DNA of 64,000 nucleotides from Erodium maritimum (GCA_963921825.1 OY997589.1:70106523-70170522), one strand, 5' to 3'. Positions 34,028 through 45,109 are shown, counted from the stretch's first letter. Translations and numbers: made by a program. The notes: generated from the sequence alone by a model not told the origin.

Positions 34028-34253
34028 GGCGTTGTACCGGGTATCAAGGAGAATGCCAGATTTGTGTTCTCTTTGATCGTCTTCTCGTATTTTTTGTTTT
34101 TAGAGGATTACTCTCTTTTTGGTTTTAAAGGTACTTACCTTTAAGTTCCATTAACGGAGCTCCTTTGTAATCGTTGTTTTTGGTCTTTTGACCTTGAGTT
34201 GCTTCCTTTCTTGGAAGTTTCTCTTTTTATTAAAATTTATGCGCCGATAAAAA
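34028..34253 (+). mobile_element. LINE 3' end with poly(A)
   Basis: It continues the LINE ORF1-like frame (GVVPGIKENARF...) for about 30 codons, then untranslated T-rich sequence, CGCCGATAAAAAAA and the 12-bp target duplication. There is no room for an ORF2. Confidence 0.8.
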
Positions 34254-34584
34254 AATAATTGCTTTTATTCTATGAGAAATTGATTAAATAAATAAGATAT
34301 GTTATATTCGATACAACTTTACCGATGTATTTAATTGAACATTTATTGTTCTCTTCGTTGTGGTGTTTACTCCATTGTGTACGACCCTGTAAGTTTCGTA
34401 TGACGTTCGTTGTGAGACGGAAGTTAATATTTCCTCCACTAGTTATGGGTAACCCCTAGTACGACCCATAACTACCCAAGTCATATGAACTATTGACTTC
34501 GTCTTTTTCAAATCATGTTACCATAAGTGATCTTAACCTCTATCCTTTTGGCGACGTCTTTACTGAACAAAAGGGCATAAAAGC
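34254..34584 (-). mobile_element. Copia family X LTR, copy 1, segment B
   Basis: It continues segment A after the LINE and matches 40630-40945 of the solo LTR, including TCGTTGTGGTGTTTACTCCATTG-like and GTAACnCCTAGTACGACCCATAA-like phrases. It ends with AAAGC (34580-34584), the target of the gypsy solo LTR. Confidence 0.85.
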
Positions 34585-36552
34585 TGTAACACCCCGCCGT
34601 GCCTCACACAGAGCCCCACGCGCGACGATATTAGGTCTGCAGCCCAATACACCCCAACCCCTCTGGTGTATTGTCCACAGACAAATACCAACCTATGTTG
34701 TTGGTAAGACTTGAACCCAAGACCTCACCCTTTATAGCATTTCCTTGAGTGATGCTATCACCAATTGAGCTGCATTAATTTATTAATTAACAAGTTTGAT
34801 TTATAATCAGATAAACACTTGGACTTACCGGACGTACTTATTAAATTTGAGGACCGTTGTGGGTTGGACCAGGACTAATACCGTCCCTTTTGTGTAAACC
34901 AGGCCTTTACCCCGAGCACGGAGAAGACCGGAGGTAGGCTTGGGCGTCAACAGCTAGAAGAAGCAACAGTCGGCTCTTCAAGAGGTAGGGATTTCCTCAA
35001 ACCCGCTTCAATTCGATCGAACTAGAAAGCATATAGGAAAACTTATTAACCGGTAAACAACTAGTATGCATATAGGATGAGAACAATTAGCGTAGACGAT
35101 TGAACTGCGAACATCTACGTTTCTGTCTTAGGAATTGCTGTGGTGGTAGAATCGGGCCATGAAGTGCCTGTAGGGTTGACTGCTGATTGTTGGGATTGTG
35201 TTTTGCTGTTTGAATCGATTAATAAGTAATAAGCATGTAAACGAGTAGAAATTGACTAGAGAATGCATGATCCGTGATTTGAGTGCTTTACTCTGTTTTA
35301 TTTGTTATATTGGGTTGGGAATGCTTGGGGATACCGGTGAAGCCGGTGGGGTAACCACGTGGAGAGTGGTATCGGTAAGTGATGGTATGTGCATATTGAC
35401 TGTGTGATAGTTGAAATGTGATTGCGATTGTGAGCGTGCACCTATTGGCTGTGGTGGTTGTTGAAACTTGTTGTGAACCTGTTTGTGAGTGTGATTGCGA
35501 TTGTTTGATGCGCGGCCGGTAAAGTGTGAGAGAAGTACTTCCGTCAGGTGTATCGTACCTTCCGGCGCGTAATCAGTAGGGTATTGTGGTTGGGGTACTT
35601 GGGTTACATGAGAAAGGTGGTTTCCCTACCTTCCGATCGGGAGTCGGTAAAACGCTGTGTCCCGCGAAGAGGTGATTTCCCTACCTTCCGAGCAGCACTC
35701 GGTAAAACGTTGTGTTGAGCACCGCGAGTGACGAGGCCGCGAAGAGGCGATTTCCCTACCTTCCGTCGATCGGTAAAACGCTGCGTCCGCGATGAGGTCG
35801 ACCGCCTATCCTGACTTTGTGTTAGGGAAGTTGTGTGCGGTTACGCCGGGCCGAGAGGGTTGCTCCCTAGACCGTGCGAGGGCTGCGGGCCGCGTAATTG
35901 AGATTGCTTGAATTGGATGAATAATGTTGTGTTGTGACTTGGATGTTTTCCTTGGTTATGAATGTGTGTTTGAGACCGCCTTATTTGGATTGTTTATGAT
36001 GGTACTTGTGGTTGTCGTTGAATAGTTATTGGGAATTTGTGTTTGGGTTGTCCGTGGTGTGACCTCAGGGTAGGCGTTGTGTGGAATCGGTGTTGGTATA
36101 GGTTGGTATTGAGTATTCGAGTTTAAAGAGGGGTCTAGGCTTTTACTTGGTTTAAATGTCGTATTATGTTAAAACCTTTATTATACTTTAAAGTATGGAA
36201 CTGCATTTTGGTGACTTCGAGATAAGGTGGTTGACGGTTTTCCCTACTGAGCGTCAAGCTCACCCCAAAATTTTACCGTGTTTTCTACAGGTAGTGGTCA
36301 TGACTTGGAGTTGAGGACATCACAGAGCATGAGGCTAGCGAGGGTCCGGGTTTATGTTTATTTTTTTTATTTTCGTAGTGACGAACGATTATTTCGAACT
36401 TATGTATTTTACTGAGCGTAAGACTCAGAAACTCTAACTTGTTATTTTATGTTATTTATCTTTATCATCTATTATTTATCTTAAATTACTTTTAATTGGA
36501 ATTCACTAAGTCGCGTCTCGGGTCCGGTAAATACCGGATTTGGGGCGTGACA
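34585..36552 (+). mobile_element. Gypsy solo LTR with AAAGC duplication
   Basis: This 1968-bp LTR runs from TGTAACACCCCGCCG to GGATTTGGGGCGTGACA and is flanked by AAAGC at 34580-34584 and 36553-36557. No interior follows, so it is a solo LTR formed by LTR-LTR recombination. The uninterrupted paralogue at about 40928-40950 shows what the site looked like before insertion. The inverted repeat TGAGCGTCAAGCTCA lies at 36248-36262, 290 bp before the end. Confidence 0.93.
34700..34775 (-). other. tRNA-like segment in the gypsy solo LTR
   Basis: The minus strand reads GCAGCTCAATTGGTGATAGC near 34772 and GGTTCAAGTCTTACC near 34716. These match pol III A and B boxes at tRNA spacing, with a T-arm-like stem. 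No SINE tail or target duplication is visible. It may be a fossil SINE head captured by the LTR. Confidence 0.5.
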
Positions 36553-37246
36553 AAAGCATCATCCATTTTCTATTCAGTGATTTGTTCTCTTGATCTTAAG
36601 TTCAGATTGTATTTGACAAATCAAACGCATGACCATGCTTATTTTACAATCATACACTCATCAAGATGGGCCCTGGCGACATCTAACTTGTATGAATACA
36701 ATTGACAAGTCCCCACGACCATCACACATACATCTCATATGTGTGCATCCATATATAAGCATAACCTATACAACTATCTTGTCAGAAGTAGTATTTAGTT
36801 ATGTCAAGGCATGAATCCACATCACGTAGATGTTATAGCGATGTCATGGTCATAGACTTACGATCTACTTTGGTAGTTAAGAAATGCTCATGTCCAAAGC
36901 TTTATGGAGCATTCTCAACGTTGGTCATCTAATGTTGAACTCTTCGAAATATGCGACATTGACTCATATTTCTACATACATGATCAGTAAAACATGATTC
37001 TCCAATCAACAGTCACACTACCTCTGACTATTGGATTAGACTAGGGACGAACGAATATGCACACTCCTTTGTATTTAAGAGTTCTATTATTGGGAAGCGG
37101 TGCTTCAATACCTTAAACGGAGAAGTATATTCATGGTGTCATTTTCTCTACAACTTAATGTAATAAAATGGTTTTAAATTATTTATTAACTCACAAATAT
37201 GTTGTAATATGTCAATATCAATAGTCCTAAGACACAAAAATCAATC
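36553..37246 (-). mobile_element. Copia family X LTR, copy 1, segment C
   Basis: It continues segment B from the AAAGC duplication and matches about 40945-41580 of the solo LTR. Shared phrases include ATCATCC, CGCATGACCATG, a GTnGTCATGGTCATAGnnTTA-like phrase and the closing GACACAAAAA. The exact terminus is eroded. Confidence 0.85.
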
Positions 37247-37259
37247 AAAGATTATTTTT

Positions 37260-37929
37260 ATAGTGATATAGAGAGTAAAGTGTTTGTTACTCGAAACGGT
37301 GTCGATGGAATGAGATGTAAGTGACAAGGAGGTTAGTAGAAAGACTAAGATGATGAGTGTGATCACCTTTTCTTGCACTGTTCTTATGCATGGATGTTAT
37401 GGGCTAAGGTTTATAGTTGGTGGTCATTTTCTCGTATAACTCTGGCCTCTTTTTCGGATCTTATTTTGGTATTTGGGGGGGGGGGGGGGGATGCAGCCGC
37501 ACAGCCTAAGAAAGGTATGACTAAAAGTATGTATCATTACCGTTTGGCACATCTGGCTATAGAGGAACGGGGCAGTTTTCAAGGAGCGAGTAGACACTAT
37601 TAATGCGGTGTTGGAGAAGATTAGACCTCATTCTTTCAGTATTTTGTGGATGGCATGGGATGTTTGCGTGGAAGTTTCATTCCAGCTTTGGTGTAGCAGT
37701 CCTTAGAGCTGCTTAAATTTGAGGAGCTGTCGGACTAGGTAGGGGCGGTTGGAGATGCTGACTGGCCTATTGTTTTGATTGTTTTTTTTCCTTTGCGTTG
37801 GTGTATGTTCTGTTTTTGTTTCGTTGTAGATTGAGAAGGTGTTTTTTGGGGCCTTTTAAGCCTCTTGCTGGGTTGTGTTTTCATCTTGAAAATCACCCAT
37901 AATGAAATCTAATCGCTTATCAAAAAAAA
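37260..37929 (+). mobile_element. 5'-truncated LINE, zinc-binding RT end and poly(A)
   Basis: DDECDHLFLHCSYAWMLWAK at 37348-37407 is the zf-RVT zinc-binding block that follows the reverse transcriptase in plant L1 elements. A T/G-rich 3' UTR and ATCAAAAAAAAA end the copy near 37929. A run of 16 G lies at 37475-37490. The 5' limit is approximate and I found no convincing target duplication. Confidence 0.75.
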
Positions 37930-38660
37930 AATTGTACACTTGTATCAACAAAAAGGAGTGTCCGAAACACTAAATGAATATGATTGAGATATGCATCAGC
38001 CATAAGCTCAAGCATACATGTGATGTCAGATACTCAACCTGATACATCGTACGTTAGCATTGTTACAAATAGGTACTAATCAGCCCATGATGAAAGTAAC
38101 CATACTATGAGTAAACATCTTTGAGTAATGAACAACTAAAGATTATTTTTCTATATGAAGGTCAATAAGATAATATGGTTGTAAAGAGTTATACACTTCT
38201 AAATCAACTAGTCAATTATCAAAACAATGCCTGCTTGAGTACTTTGTTTGGAAAAAAGGGTTCAATCGGCTTGAAAAGCCAAGAGAGCCACCATTGCTGA
38301 AATCTACATAGGAAACCTGATACGTAGTTGCATGAGATGCAACTAGTGAACCAATTTGGACTAAGAGCTTTATTATCGAATTGGGCCTCATACTCAGCAT
38401 ATCTGATCTAGTGAACTTGTTACGAGATAAATATGGAGCAATAGCTCAAGCTAAGGAGGCGAGGGCTCCCCAAAAGGTCCAAGCAAATATAAAGACGTTT
38501 AATGTCATTCGAGAAATCGTTGGCATTGAGACATACAAATATATAGAGTGAACACAAAGGAAAATGTAACTGAACTCTCACTTTGGCACTTCCTCTACCT
38601 AAGCACGATGGGCATGTCAGATCAATGAGCATTATTTCTAATATAAATTTAGCCTAGTGC
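37930..38660 (+). pseudogene. Copia family X pol remnant (end of RT, RNase H)
   Basis: Pieces in several frames read LRYASAISSSSIHVMSDTQP, a TKDYF-like block, ATIAEIYIG, GAIAQAKEA and FNVIREIVG, then PLPKHDGHVRSMS. These are the end of the RT region and RNase H of a Ty1/copia polyprotein, in the usual order. Stops and frameshifts are dense, so the copy is old. Its position just before an LTR of family X shows that the family is Ty1/copia. Confidence 0.8.
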
Positions 38661-38676
38661 AAGCGGGAGTCCGTTG
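38661..38676 (+). promoter_or_regulatory. Polypurine tract before family X LTR
   Basis: GCAAGCGGGAGTC precedes GTTGGGTTTTGTGCC, the complement of the LTR end seen at 41580. It is the expected polypurine tract. Confidence 0.75.
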
Positions 38677-39195
38677 GGTTTTGTGCCATATGCAATCCAC
38701 ATCAGTATATTACATTGTCTTTGTGATTAATAAAACTTAAAGTGTTTTCATTATCATGTAATGTAATGTGAACAATATGAATATACTACTCTTTCAAAGT
38801 TATCGGGGTGTAGTTTCCCGATGGTAAAACTCTTAGGGAAAAAAGGAGTGAATTTATTCACTCTTCCCTATTTTTAACTAATAGTTAGAACTAGTGTGAT
38901 GGTTGTTAAGAGGATCATGATTTACATAAACATAATAGTCAACATCACAGATGATGAAGAGTGTTAGCATTGGATGACCCACCTTAAGAATATTCCATCG
39001 AACACGGACATGAGTATTTCTCATCTGCCATAGTATATCTGAGTCCTATAACTTTGAAATCACCATATATCCTATATGTGTAGAGTCGTGTCTTGACACG
39101 GCCAAGAACTAGTCCTAACAAGATAGTTATAATGGTTTTGCTCATATATGAATACATGCGTATGAGGAGTATGAGTGATTATGAATAGAGAATCT
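38672..39195 (+). mobile_element. Copia family X 3' LTR, partial, plus orientation
   Basis: This is the reverse-complement counterpart of the last 500 bp of the copies at 36553-37246 and 39989-41580. Shared text includes GTTGGGTTTTGTGCC, AATATACTACTCTTTC, ATAGTTAGAACTAGTGTGAT and ACAAGATAGTTATAATGGTT. Similarity fades after about 39195, where unrelated sequence begins. Confidence 0.75.
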
Positions 39196-39983
39196 CGGAA
39201 GACGTTCATATTGAAGTCGAATCTGTGTAGGCTCTGTGTGACCTGGGAAGATCAAGAAAATATGGCGCCAAAGCGGCCAGTCCAAGTCCAAGCTAACCCA
39301 GAACCATAGAAAATCATCCAATTTTCGATGTTGTGACCACCTCCGTTCCAAGTGTAACACCCAGAAGAGAACGGAAGGGGTCCGCCCATCCGTCCTCTGG
39401 TACGTTGAAGGATCGCACCCCAATCTCCATATACTGAAACATGAGAGAACTCAGTTGTATGCATGGTTGGAGAGGCACCAGTTGCAGTGGATGGCCATTA
39501 AAATTGCATAGTCCACGGTAGCGAACGTCTTCCATGGTTGTTCTGGTCGAGAAGATGAAGGCCAAAACATCCTTGAAGAGGCATCCGACCTCCAAGCTGC
39601 GGACATTTAATTTAGTCGCCATCACCTCGCAGAGGGTCCGAGGGTTGCATGAGACATCAGACATAACCCTCCCCGCTAGTGATTATCGGTAATGGGTGTC
39701 TATCATTACCAAGACAACCCCCATCGGTACCACTACCACGGTATCCTCATCTTCATCACCCTGAATGGCGTACATAGCATCTGTCCCCACGTGAGGCTCA
39801 ACGAAGGAGGCCATGTTCTAGTGGCAATCATCGACTACAACGATCTAGTTCGCAGCATAGGCGTACAACCCGAGAGGCGCTTCGATGTGGCGTGGAAGGG
39901 AGGCCTGGAGGAGAGCCTGGTTCCGGCATTTAGAAGGTCGTTCTGACCCCTGATAAGAGCGGCGAGAGGGTTAAACCAGTATT
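39196..39983. other. Low-repeat island with unrecognised ORFs
   Basis: Two open frames stand out: 39314-39664 minus (116 aa, starting MSDVSCNPRTLCEVMATKLN) and 39692-39946 plus (84 aa, containing RRFDVAWKGGLEESLVPAF). Base composition is more even than around it. I recognise neither protein. It may be a captured gene piece or decayed element sequence. Confidence 0.35.
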
Positions 39984-40291
39984 GTAGGTGTTGGATTATA
40001 GGATGTGTTACGTTAACACGCTAGAAAACCAAAATTTCCTAAACTTTTGTCGGTTGTAATTGAAATAACCTATATCACACATTCATGTAATTACTAATAT
40101 ATGCGATAATTTAACAGAGATTATCTCAATGAATAGAACTTTCAATCAATTTGTTCGAGACGAGGACCTTTAGAAGTGTCGGTATATGCACCCAAGTGTT
40201 CTCCCTCTAACGGTATCCACACGAGAAAGATAGATCCACAACTGAGCACGTTAATAGCCCTTGAACGAAGAACTCTCAACTCCATATGTGG

Positions 40292-40332
40292 TGGCCGAAA
40301 ATCATAGCAGTGATGTTTATGATTTTCGGCCA
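40292..40332. repeat. Perfect 15-bp stem hairpin in family X LTR
   Basis: TGGCCGAAAATCATA (40292-40306) and TATGATTTTCGGCCA (40318-40332) are exact inverted copies around an 11-nt loop. The transcript of either strand could fold. Confidence 0.9.
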
Positions 40333-40478
40333 GATCAGTCATTTATGAATAGGTGTTAGTCTTACTTTAATTCCTAGTCAAATAGGATTAGAAAGCATTG
40401 ATTTAGTCCAACTAGCCTTCCTTATTTTAGACTTTCTAAAATTTAGGGTTTTCTTTTTAATTAAATAAAGTGCTGAAA

Positions 40479-40560
40479 ATATATCCAACTTAATTAGGTT
40501 GGCCGAATACCCCTACTGGGCTATAAGGGTGTTCGGCCAAGCCCTAATTGTTGGATATAT
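40479..40560. repeat. 82-nt long hairpin in family X LTR
   Basis: ATATATCCAAC (40479) pairs with GTTGGATATAT at the far end, AATTAGG with CCTAATT, and TTGGCCGAATACCCCT with AAGGGTGTTCGGCCAA with two G-T type changes. A diverged version is kept at about 24045-24140 in copy 1. Confidence 0.9.
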
Positions 40561-41585
40561 TTGGTCCTTTTATTTGTCTATTTAATTACTATACTTTATA
40601 ATAATTAAATACAAATATTATCTACCTTTGTGAGTATTGGAATTAAATAAAAGTGATATGTTTATTATATCAAATATAATTCCACATCATTTTATTTAAT
40701 CGAAACCATTTCGTCCACTTTGTTATGGTTTGTCTCTATTGTGTGAGACCCTTTAGGTAATTATGCGTATTTGTAGTGAAATGAAACAAGATGTTTCACC
40801 CACGGGTCATGGGTAACTACTAGCAAGGCCCATAATTTCCCAAGTCATAGAACTAATAACCGTTACTTCGTCAGGTCCTGTTATCATAAATAATTTTATC
40901 CACTTTTCATTTGGCGATTGTAAAGATTGAACAAAGGCATAAAATCATCATCCTTTCTAATTTAGTCTCAACATGTTATCTTGATTCTGAGTAAGGAATG
41001 TAGGCGACTAATCACACGCATGACCATGTTTCTCTTACAAACCTCTTCCTAATCAAGAGTGGTTGTTATGATAACATCCAACTTGTACAATACAAGTGAC
41101 AGGTCCCTATGCCCATCACCCATATGTCTCACATGTGTGTATCCATGTCCAATTATAACCTTTATAACTATTTGTTAGGACAAGCGTTTGGTTATGTCAA
41201 GTCATGAATCCACCTCATGTAGATCATATGGTGATGTCATGGTTGTAGTACTAAAGACTACTTTGTCAAAGCCTTTGGCATCTATGACTTTGACTCATAT
41301 CTCTATATGCATAATCAATAGAACATGATCATCTCGTCAAAATCACACTAGCTCTAACTATCGGTTCAGGCTAGGGACCTGTGAATGAATCTACTATTTT
41401 GTTTCTAAGAGTTCTGTTATTAGGGAGTTGCTCCAAAATACCTTAGAAAGAGTAGTATACTCACGATTTTACTAATATTACAACTTAATGAAATAAAACG
41501 TTTGCCAACTTATTTATTAACTCATAAGGAGGTTTGTAACATGTCAACGTGGACTTGTCCTATGGCACAAAACCCTAACAATAGG

Positions 41586-44100
41586 ATACCGGCTTGGAGT
41601 CTAAAGGGAAGGTAGGGGAAGCGCGTTAGGACAAGGGATTTTCTCCAGCGAGGGTGGCCTTGGCGGTGGCTTCAAATCGATCGTTTTCGGATCCTTAGCC
41701 TTTCCCAACAAAGGAGAACTCTCTTCTAGTGTATGAGACTCATTTTTTGTACCGCTAACATAACAATGTTAATCATGCATTTTCATCTTTTAAAATATCG
41801 TTACAATAACTCAATTTGTGGATAGATATTATTTATAAACCACTTGTATTTCATCTTATCGAGTATCATCAACAATTCAGGTATGCATTTTTTCATTATA
41901 TTTTTTTAAAATAATATAGATAATACTTCAAAGTTTGATGTTGAAACTAACAGTACGTGGATAACAAAGAGCGAAGCACTTGTACTCTCTTGAAGACAAC
42001 CCTAGCCACTAGCATTTCATCCCTGCTTATGCCCCTATTTCCACCAGTGATGGCATGGTCTCCGTCCATGGATGTCGTCGGTGGTGACATCTCCTTCCCC
42101 TCCTCCTTCTCCCCCTCTTTTTTACCATCCTCTCTCACCATCCCTTTCCTTGGATGGTTCGTTTCCTTCTTCCTCATCGGCATATTTGGAACCCCGTTCA
42201 AAAGATGAACCTTTGGTTGCTACAACACCTGCTCCTTCGGTTAGTGTCTTCCACTAGCATCCGCCGCTCCTCTTCGTTACTTGGCCATCGTCCTATCTCG
42301 GTGACCTGCTGGAATGGACAGATCTAAAGATCTTAGCTCGAGTAAGGTCGGATTTAAGGTGTTGGTGTTGGCCGCCGGCCTAGTCTCCCATCGTTGGGTC
42401 GTGAAGCGGTTTTCGATGACGATGTCCTCGGTGCTCCAGCTTGGCTCCTCCGATGACATGTTGAAGCTCGTTTCCGGTAGTAGAACTCGGATTCATTTTC
42501 TTATGCGCGTTATCGGAAAGATCGGGAAAGCTATCAGTGCTCTGGTGGTTGGTCCCCCTCAGAATCCTGTTGGTCAAATTCTTAGCAGGTGGGTTCTCGG
42601 GTGGCAGTTCCCTAACACTGGACGTGCTTCAGTTTGTTGGCCAGATCTGCTAGTCAATTACTTCGGGTTCTGCCCGATGTGTGTTGACTTTTTGGGTGTT
42701 ACTTTTCCATGGTGGTGTTGTCCCCTTCGGCTTCGGACCCTTCAAGCTTTGAGGCAGGTCTCTTCGAGGAAAGGTGTTGCTGATCTGCTTATCGGACAAG
42801 CTCGGATACGACAGAACTCGGTTTGATCTCCTTACGGCTAAGTTGGCGGTGCTTCAAGTGTCTCCTTGTGCCCTAGTTGGTGAGATCCTTCCTTTTACGT
42901 TTGTTAACCTTGTTACTTGTGGTTGCTCTACTTTTACCCTAGTACTAGATTCGGTTCAATTTCATTATTTCCTCGCCTCTTTGTTGGTGGGGGCTCGTCG
43001 GTTATGGTGTTGGCCTTCGACGGGTGGTTATTTGTCTTTGGGCCCTTTCTTGAATTCGGCAGGACTTAGCTTCTATGGTTTTTAGATTTTCGGTGGTTTT
43101 TGGCCACCAGACTATACTTTCCGTTTAACGGTGTTGATCGTCGTTGTATCGATCTCCATTCAACTACCTGCGTTAGTGGTCCTGATGAGATTGAGTATTT
43201 TCTACAAGTTCGAGTAAGGCTTGGGGTGTTTTGTTTGGAGGTCGAAAGTTGGTGACGTTTTTATTCTTGTGTGCTTCATGGTTCTAAAATTTAGATCTCA
43301 TATGTTTTTTTCATGTGCTTTATGGTAGGAAAATCAAGGTTATACACCTAGTTTATTTTCCTTGTTGCCTTCTGTGTATTTATTGTTTTTAAAATCTGAT
43401 ACTTATACCATTTATTTATGTTTCCTCAACTCTTGAGATTGTTTAGAGGTTGAGTTTTCATATCAGTACTAGAGTTTGTATCTTACTGTTTTTTGGATTT
43501 GAATTCTGATTTAATTTTTTGAACGAATCTAGGTTGATGGTTTAAGGTATATGGGACATACTCCTGTATGTTAATCGTTATTTGAGTTATGTAGGTATAA
43601 CCTATTAGTTATACTCTTTTTTTTCCTCTAAAAAAGTTTTATTATAAATCAGCGTACTACACCAGAAAAATGACCTCTTTATTATAAGTTAGCACAAAAG
43701 TTATAGAAATTGAAATTAAATCATATTCGATAAACACCTATCAACCTCTATATTTTCAGTAATAACCAGCATATACCAAATTAATACGAGACTCCTGCTC
43801 TCTTATATATCAAGTTCCGGCAAAAATCATGGTTATAATACCGACCAAGAAACTATGCAATTCACATGTATCAGAAAATGAAATCTACATATTATCATAA
43901 AATGAGTTTTACGTAAATTAAAATATCTGCTCTATCATTTTAGTTTATTTGTCCAAACAAATTAATTGTATGTATTTTATGAGGGGGTTTTATCATATAC
44001 AGCTCATATATATAGCCAAATCAGTGATAGCAATAACCCAAATACATACAAGAAATTAAGTCCACACTAATTCTAATGACCAACAAAACTAGTCATTAAA
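41586..44100. other. Unrecognised region, possibly decayed retroposon
   Basis: 41947-43085 is relatively GC-rich with C/T-rich tracts and several open frames (42314-42826, 170 aa), but none shows a domain. The T/G-rich sequence from 43085 to 43650 resembles a LINE 3' UTR, and CTCTAAAAAAG at about 43630 could be a relic tail. 43650-44100 is AT-rich spacer downstream of the bHLH gene. Confidence 0.4.
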
Positions 44101-44144
44101 ATGCCTAACTTTTGCTATATATGTACACAAGTGCCTGAAGAAGT

Positions 44145-45073
44145 CTATGAATCAGACACATTACTTGTACTTGGAAACCTGTTGGAGGATTGAGATACAA
44201 CTTGTGTGAGCTTTTCTTGAAGCCCAGATGGATCAATACTAGAAGATTCACTAACCTGATATACAAGTGCCAACCAAAATCATCATTAGTAAAAACCTAA
44301 ATTCATCAAACTTACTGCAAAAAGTTGACTATTTAAACTAACGAATAAGCAGTACCTCAGCTTGAATAGTGTGAAGTAATCGATCGTTCACTTTAGTGGA
44401 AGAACAGCTCATAACAACAAACCCTTGTTGGAGCACTATCCTAAGCACTCTTGAAAGGGGAAAATCTTGCTCTCTCGCTCCACTGCTCAGCAGGATCTCT
44501 AGCCCGTCAGCTATTGGACACACCTCTACACGACATGGTAAGCTTGAGCTTCCCACATGATCATGTCCATGGACGAGGTCACCTCCGGTATTAGACACTT
44601 TCTTTAACTCATCTCTCTTCCCCCCTAAAACACCGATGTTATTTTGAAGCTGTTTGATGTACTTCACAGCCTCGTTCATGTGATCTGATATCGAACGCTT
44701 TCCCTAAAAAAAACACAACCCCGTCAAACAATTCTTGCTCAAACTTCCTCGGGTATTGGATGCAATCAAAGTTATAATATGGGTATGGTAAAGTATTGAC
44801 CTTTATGTATTCCAAAGGAAGGAGAGATCGAAGGGAGGCGGAGTAAGCAGCCATTTCTTGCCTCCTTTGCCGCTCGATGTCTCGGTGCATCATCTTCTTC
44901 TTGGAGTCCTGAGCTGTACTGGCCTTATATTTCTGGTGGCTTTTCCCCGTTTTGTTGGGTGGAGGAGTGAGACCAACATGATCGATAAGATCTTGTTGTG
45001 AGATTGTGTTTTCTGGATATGGATCCGTTGGAATCTTGAAACACAGCTCATTGCTTTGCTGGGAAGGATGCAT
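44145..45073 (-). CDS. bHLH transcription factor, subgroup Ib-like (bHLH36/118/120/125 type)
   Basis: Three exons on the minus strand give an intact 243-residue protein: 45073-44801, 44703-44356 and 44255-44145, with 97- and 100-bp GT-AG introns, both between codons. The bHLH domain spans residues about 58-115: basic region KKKMMHRDIERQRRQEM, helix 1 ending LRSLLPLEYIK, helix 2 ISDHMNEAVKYIKQLQNNI. His63, Glu67 and Arg71 keep the spacing of E-box/G-box binders. The C-terminal part (VEVCPIADGLEILLSSG, FPLSRVLRIVLQQGFVVMSC, LLHTIQAEV) is an ACT-like fold typical of this subgroup. The nuclear protein should dimerise and bind DNA. Relatives respond to nutrient or stress signals, but this copy's role is unknown. 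There is no damage. The start is the first in-frame Met. It is the only intact host gene I see. Confidence 0.93.
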
Positions 45074-45109
45074 AATTTCTTTTTTATTTTATGTTCGACA
45101 GAAGATTTC

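Larger units (their letters stand above)
24204..34253 (+). mobile_element. LINE-like retroposon, later split by a copia element
   Basis: It is flanked by a 12-bp duplication AATAATTGCTTT (24192-24203 and 34254-34265) and ends in a poly(A) run at about 34249-34255, as made by target-primed reverse transcription. Removing the copia element leaves about 1.6 kb: an ORF with an RNA-recognition motif and a short 3' tail. No endonuclease or reverse transcriptase is present. It is either a non-autonomous derivative of an L1 lineage whose ORF1 has an RRM, or a processed retrocopy of an RRM gene. Confidence 0.8.
39989..41580 (-). mobile_element. Copia family X solo LTR
   Basis: This 1592-bp LTR runs from TGTTGGATTATAGG to CCCTAACA. 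It is flanked by GTAGG (39984-39988) and ATAGG (41581-41585), an imperfect 5-bp duplication. No primer site or gene adjoins it. It is the reference copy for family X: the other three copies align to parts of it. It contains two strong hairpins. Confidence 0.82.

Noticed and set aside
37247..38150. Exact 13-bp direct repeat AAAGATTATTTTT at 37247-37259 and 38138-38150, as a possible target duplication
   Set aside because: The second copy lies inside the copia RNase H coding remnant and the LINE poly(A) ends 200 bp earlier, so the match is probably chance in AT-rich DNA.
42314..42826. 170-codon ORF
   Set aside because: No recognisable domain, and the surrounding sequence looks like a decayed retroposon; too weak to call a gene.
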